The notes under the pieces: model-generated | Databases searched by the model: none | Seen by the model: only the letters and a program-made list of their open reading frames with translations | What the model was told of the DNA's origin: nothing | DNA from: Methanospirillum hungatei | Lineage (GTDB): Archaea > Halobacteriota > Methanomicrobia > Methanomicrobiales > Methanospirillaceae | DNA length: 14,843 bases | NCBI RefSeq assembly: GCF_020216685.1 | Contig: NZ_JAIWNS010000132.1 | Span: 1-14,843, forward strand | Direction of reading: 5' to 3' | Made by a program: the position numbers and the translations under genes | In this document: positions 13,988 through 14,843 of the stretch, piece by piece | Layout of the letters: each line of letters opens with the position of its first letter | Position numbering within the stretch: position 1 is the stretch's first letter

Positions 13988-14010
13988 CATGACATCTGGT
14001 TTTATAAAAA

Positions 14011-14493
14011 TCACTGATTGTCTACATACAACAGAGCAAACGGTTCAAACACCAGCCGGATTGACTCATTCCCTTCAATCCCTGCAGGACCCACAAAAGC
14101 GGTCGGTGCAAGGAGGTTTTCCTGGTGATAGTCCTTCATGTATTTTTCAAACAGCAGTTTGTTCGTCGTGTTGCCATGAAGGTCATAATACACAAGGGGT
14201 ATTTCCGGGTAGAGTTGCTCAAACTCCCTGAAATAATCCATCGCATCCTGACAGGAGAGGCAGATGAGATCATGAAACACAATCACCGGTCCCTCACCGG
14301 TGTATTCTTCAAATTTTTCCAGAATGTCGTCTTTCGATAGGGAACCATTGTACAATGTACCGTCAGAGAAGAATACCCGCTCTGCCTGAATCGGTGCAAT
14401 CATGCAAAGAAAGACACACAGGATCAGAACCATCCTTGAGAGAAATAACCGGGGTTTTTCCAGGATATAAGTAAGGAATACCGCATCATCCAT
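14011..14493 (-). CDS. Exported or membrane-anchored thioredoxin-fold protein (CxxC)
   Basis: A 160-residue protein with a hydrophobic N-terminal segment (about residues 16-37, LFLSRMVLILCVFLCMIAPIQA), either a signal peptide or an anchor, followed by a thioredoxin-like domain. The active-site-like motif is FHDLICLSCQDAMDYF (C78-x-x-C81), and LAPTAFVG carries the cis-proline (P130) typical of the fold. An outer-face thiol redox or disulfide role is likely, but CLSC is not a standard CGPC/CPYC motif and the substrate is unknown. GAGGTGAT about 9 nt before the ATG supports the start at 14493, which overlaps the nucleotidyltransferase stop by 8 nt; a start at 14433 would still give a signal peptide. 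Coupling an exported redox protein to a nucleotidyltransferase is unexpected. Confidence 0.7.
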   Translation of the reverse strand: MDDAVFLTYILEKPRLFLSRMVLILCVFLCMIAPIQAERVFFSDGTLYNGSLSKDDILEKFEEYTGEGPVIVFHDLICLSCQDAMDYFREFEQLYPEIPLVYYDLHGNTTNKLLFEKYMKDYHQENLLAPTAFVGPAGIEGNESIRLVFEPFALLYVDNQ

Positions 14494-14803
14494 AAACCCA
14501 AATCACCTCACGCTCTACATATGGTCGTATATATGGAGATAGCCCTTTAACGGTTACAAGATCAACTGACCGGCCAAAAAGTTCTTCCAGTTCATCGGCT
14601 AAATGAATAAATTTCCGATAAATCCCTTTTTCAGGGGGAAAATCCACAAGAATATCAATATCACTATCAGGAGTATCCTCCTTCCGGCTGACAGAACCAA
14701 AGACCCCAAGTCTTGTTACCCCATACTTCCCCCTAATCTCATCAATATGACTATTCAATTCTGAAAGAACAAATGGAAGGGATGAGAGAGAACTCGTACT
14801 CAT
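14486..14803 (-). CDS. MNT-type nucleotidyltransferase (MntA-like antitoxin family)
   Basis: A 105-residue minimal nucleotidyltransferase. The catalytic signature is complete: GVFGSVSRKEDTPDSDIDILVDF gives the GSxxR nucleotide loop (G36-S37, R40) and the metal Asp pair D48/D50, with a third Asp at D81 (SVDLVTVKG). MNT proteins of this size usually act as antitoxins that AMPylate a neighbouring HEPN RNase (HepT). The next gene downstream is not a HEPN protein but the thioredoxin-like gene, overlapping by 8 nt, and only 40 nt of window remain upstream, so a partner there cannot be excluded. The ATG at 14803 has no strong ribosome site. GTACT (14796-14800) and AGTAC (14807-14811) make a weak inverted repeat across the start. 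Confidence 0.85.
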   Translation of the reverse strand: MSTSSLSSLPFVLSELNSHIDEIRGKYGVTRLGVFGSVSRKEDTPDSDIDILVDFPPEKGIYRKFIHLADELEELFGRSVDLVTVKGLSPYIRPYVEREVIWVYG

Positions 14804-14843
14804 AGTAGTACTTCATCATTTTTTCCATATGACAATATCGAAA

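Noticed and set aside
14796..14811. GTACT/AGTAC inverted repeat over the nucleotidyltransferase start as an autoregulatory operator
   Set aside because: The arms are only 5 bp with a 6-nt spacer, too weak to list as a separate site; it is mentioned with the gene.
1..14843. CRISPR arrays, insertion sequences, integrases
   Set aside because: No regularly spaced repeats, transposase or integrase frames, or terminal inverted repeats with target duplications were found.

Overview
The window looks like chromosomal DNA of a methanogenic euryarchaeon, most likely Methanomicrobiales and possibly Methanospirillum-like. This rests on archaeal TATA boxes at short distances from start codons, the archaeal-only order regulator / HMG-CoA synthase / thiolase / DUF35 protein, and the style of the signalling proteins. 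The organism assignment is inference; no rRNA or tRNA gene was seen.

Left part (1-5480): the 5' portion of a response regulator (leftward, cut by the window edge), a TauE/SafE-type membrane exporter (leftward), then rightward a small GlpM/DUF3147-like membrane protein, a VOC/glyoxalase-fold protein closely followed by an exported serine beta-lactamase-like hydrolase, and a predicted secreted alpha-acetolactate decarboxylase. A small heat-shock protein (Hsp20) lies convergent to the decarboxylase, with a palindrome at its probable transcription start. A Cys-rich DUF3795 protein follows.

Central part (5503-8863) is the mevalonate entry operon: a COG1709-type HTH regulator, HMG-CoA synthase, acetoacetyl-CoA thiolase and the zinc-ribbon/OB DUF35 protein, joined by overlaps of 7 and 4 nt and by a 1-nt gap. 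The last three proteins are known in another methanogen to form one channelling complex. The operon's promoter element (GTCGA-N9-CGTTAATTATATAACC) recurs with identical spacing just after the operon, where it precedes a structured stretch ending in a hairpin plus T-run. That stretch is a candidate small RNA or leader, and a relic-like ATGGAATC start lies behind it. This is the most unusual regulatory signal in the window.

Right of this come an RsbR-like PAS-STAS protein and an NAD(P)-dependent malic enzyme with a perfect palindrome abutting its start codon.

Right end (11526-14803, all leftward) is accessory and defence-like: an MNT-type nucleotidyltransferase overlapping an exported thioredoxin-fold protein, a remnant of a type I restriction HsdR motor subunit (one frameshift, both ends missing), and a translationally coupled pair of an ABC/OLD-like AAA ATPase and a TOPRIM-like DUF4276 protein. 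The pair resembles the ATPase + TOPRIM layout of known anti-phage systems and appears to sit where the rest of an R-M locus used to be.
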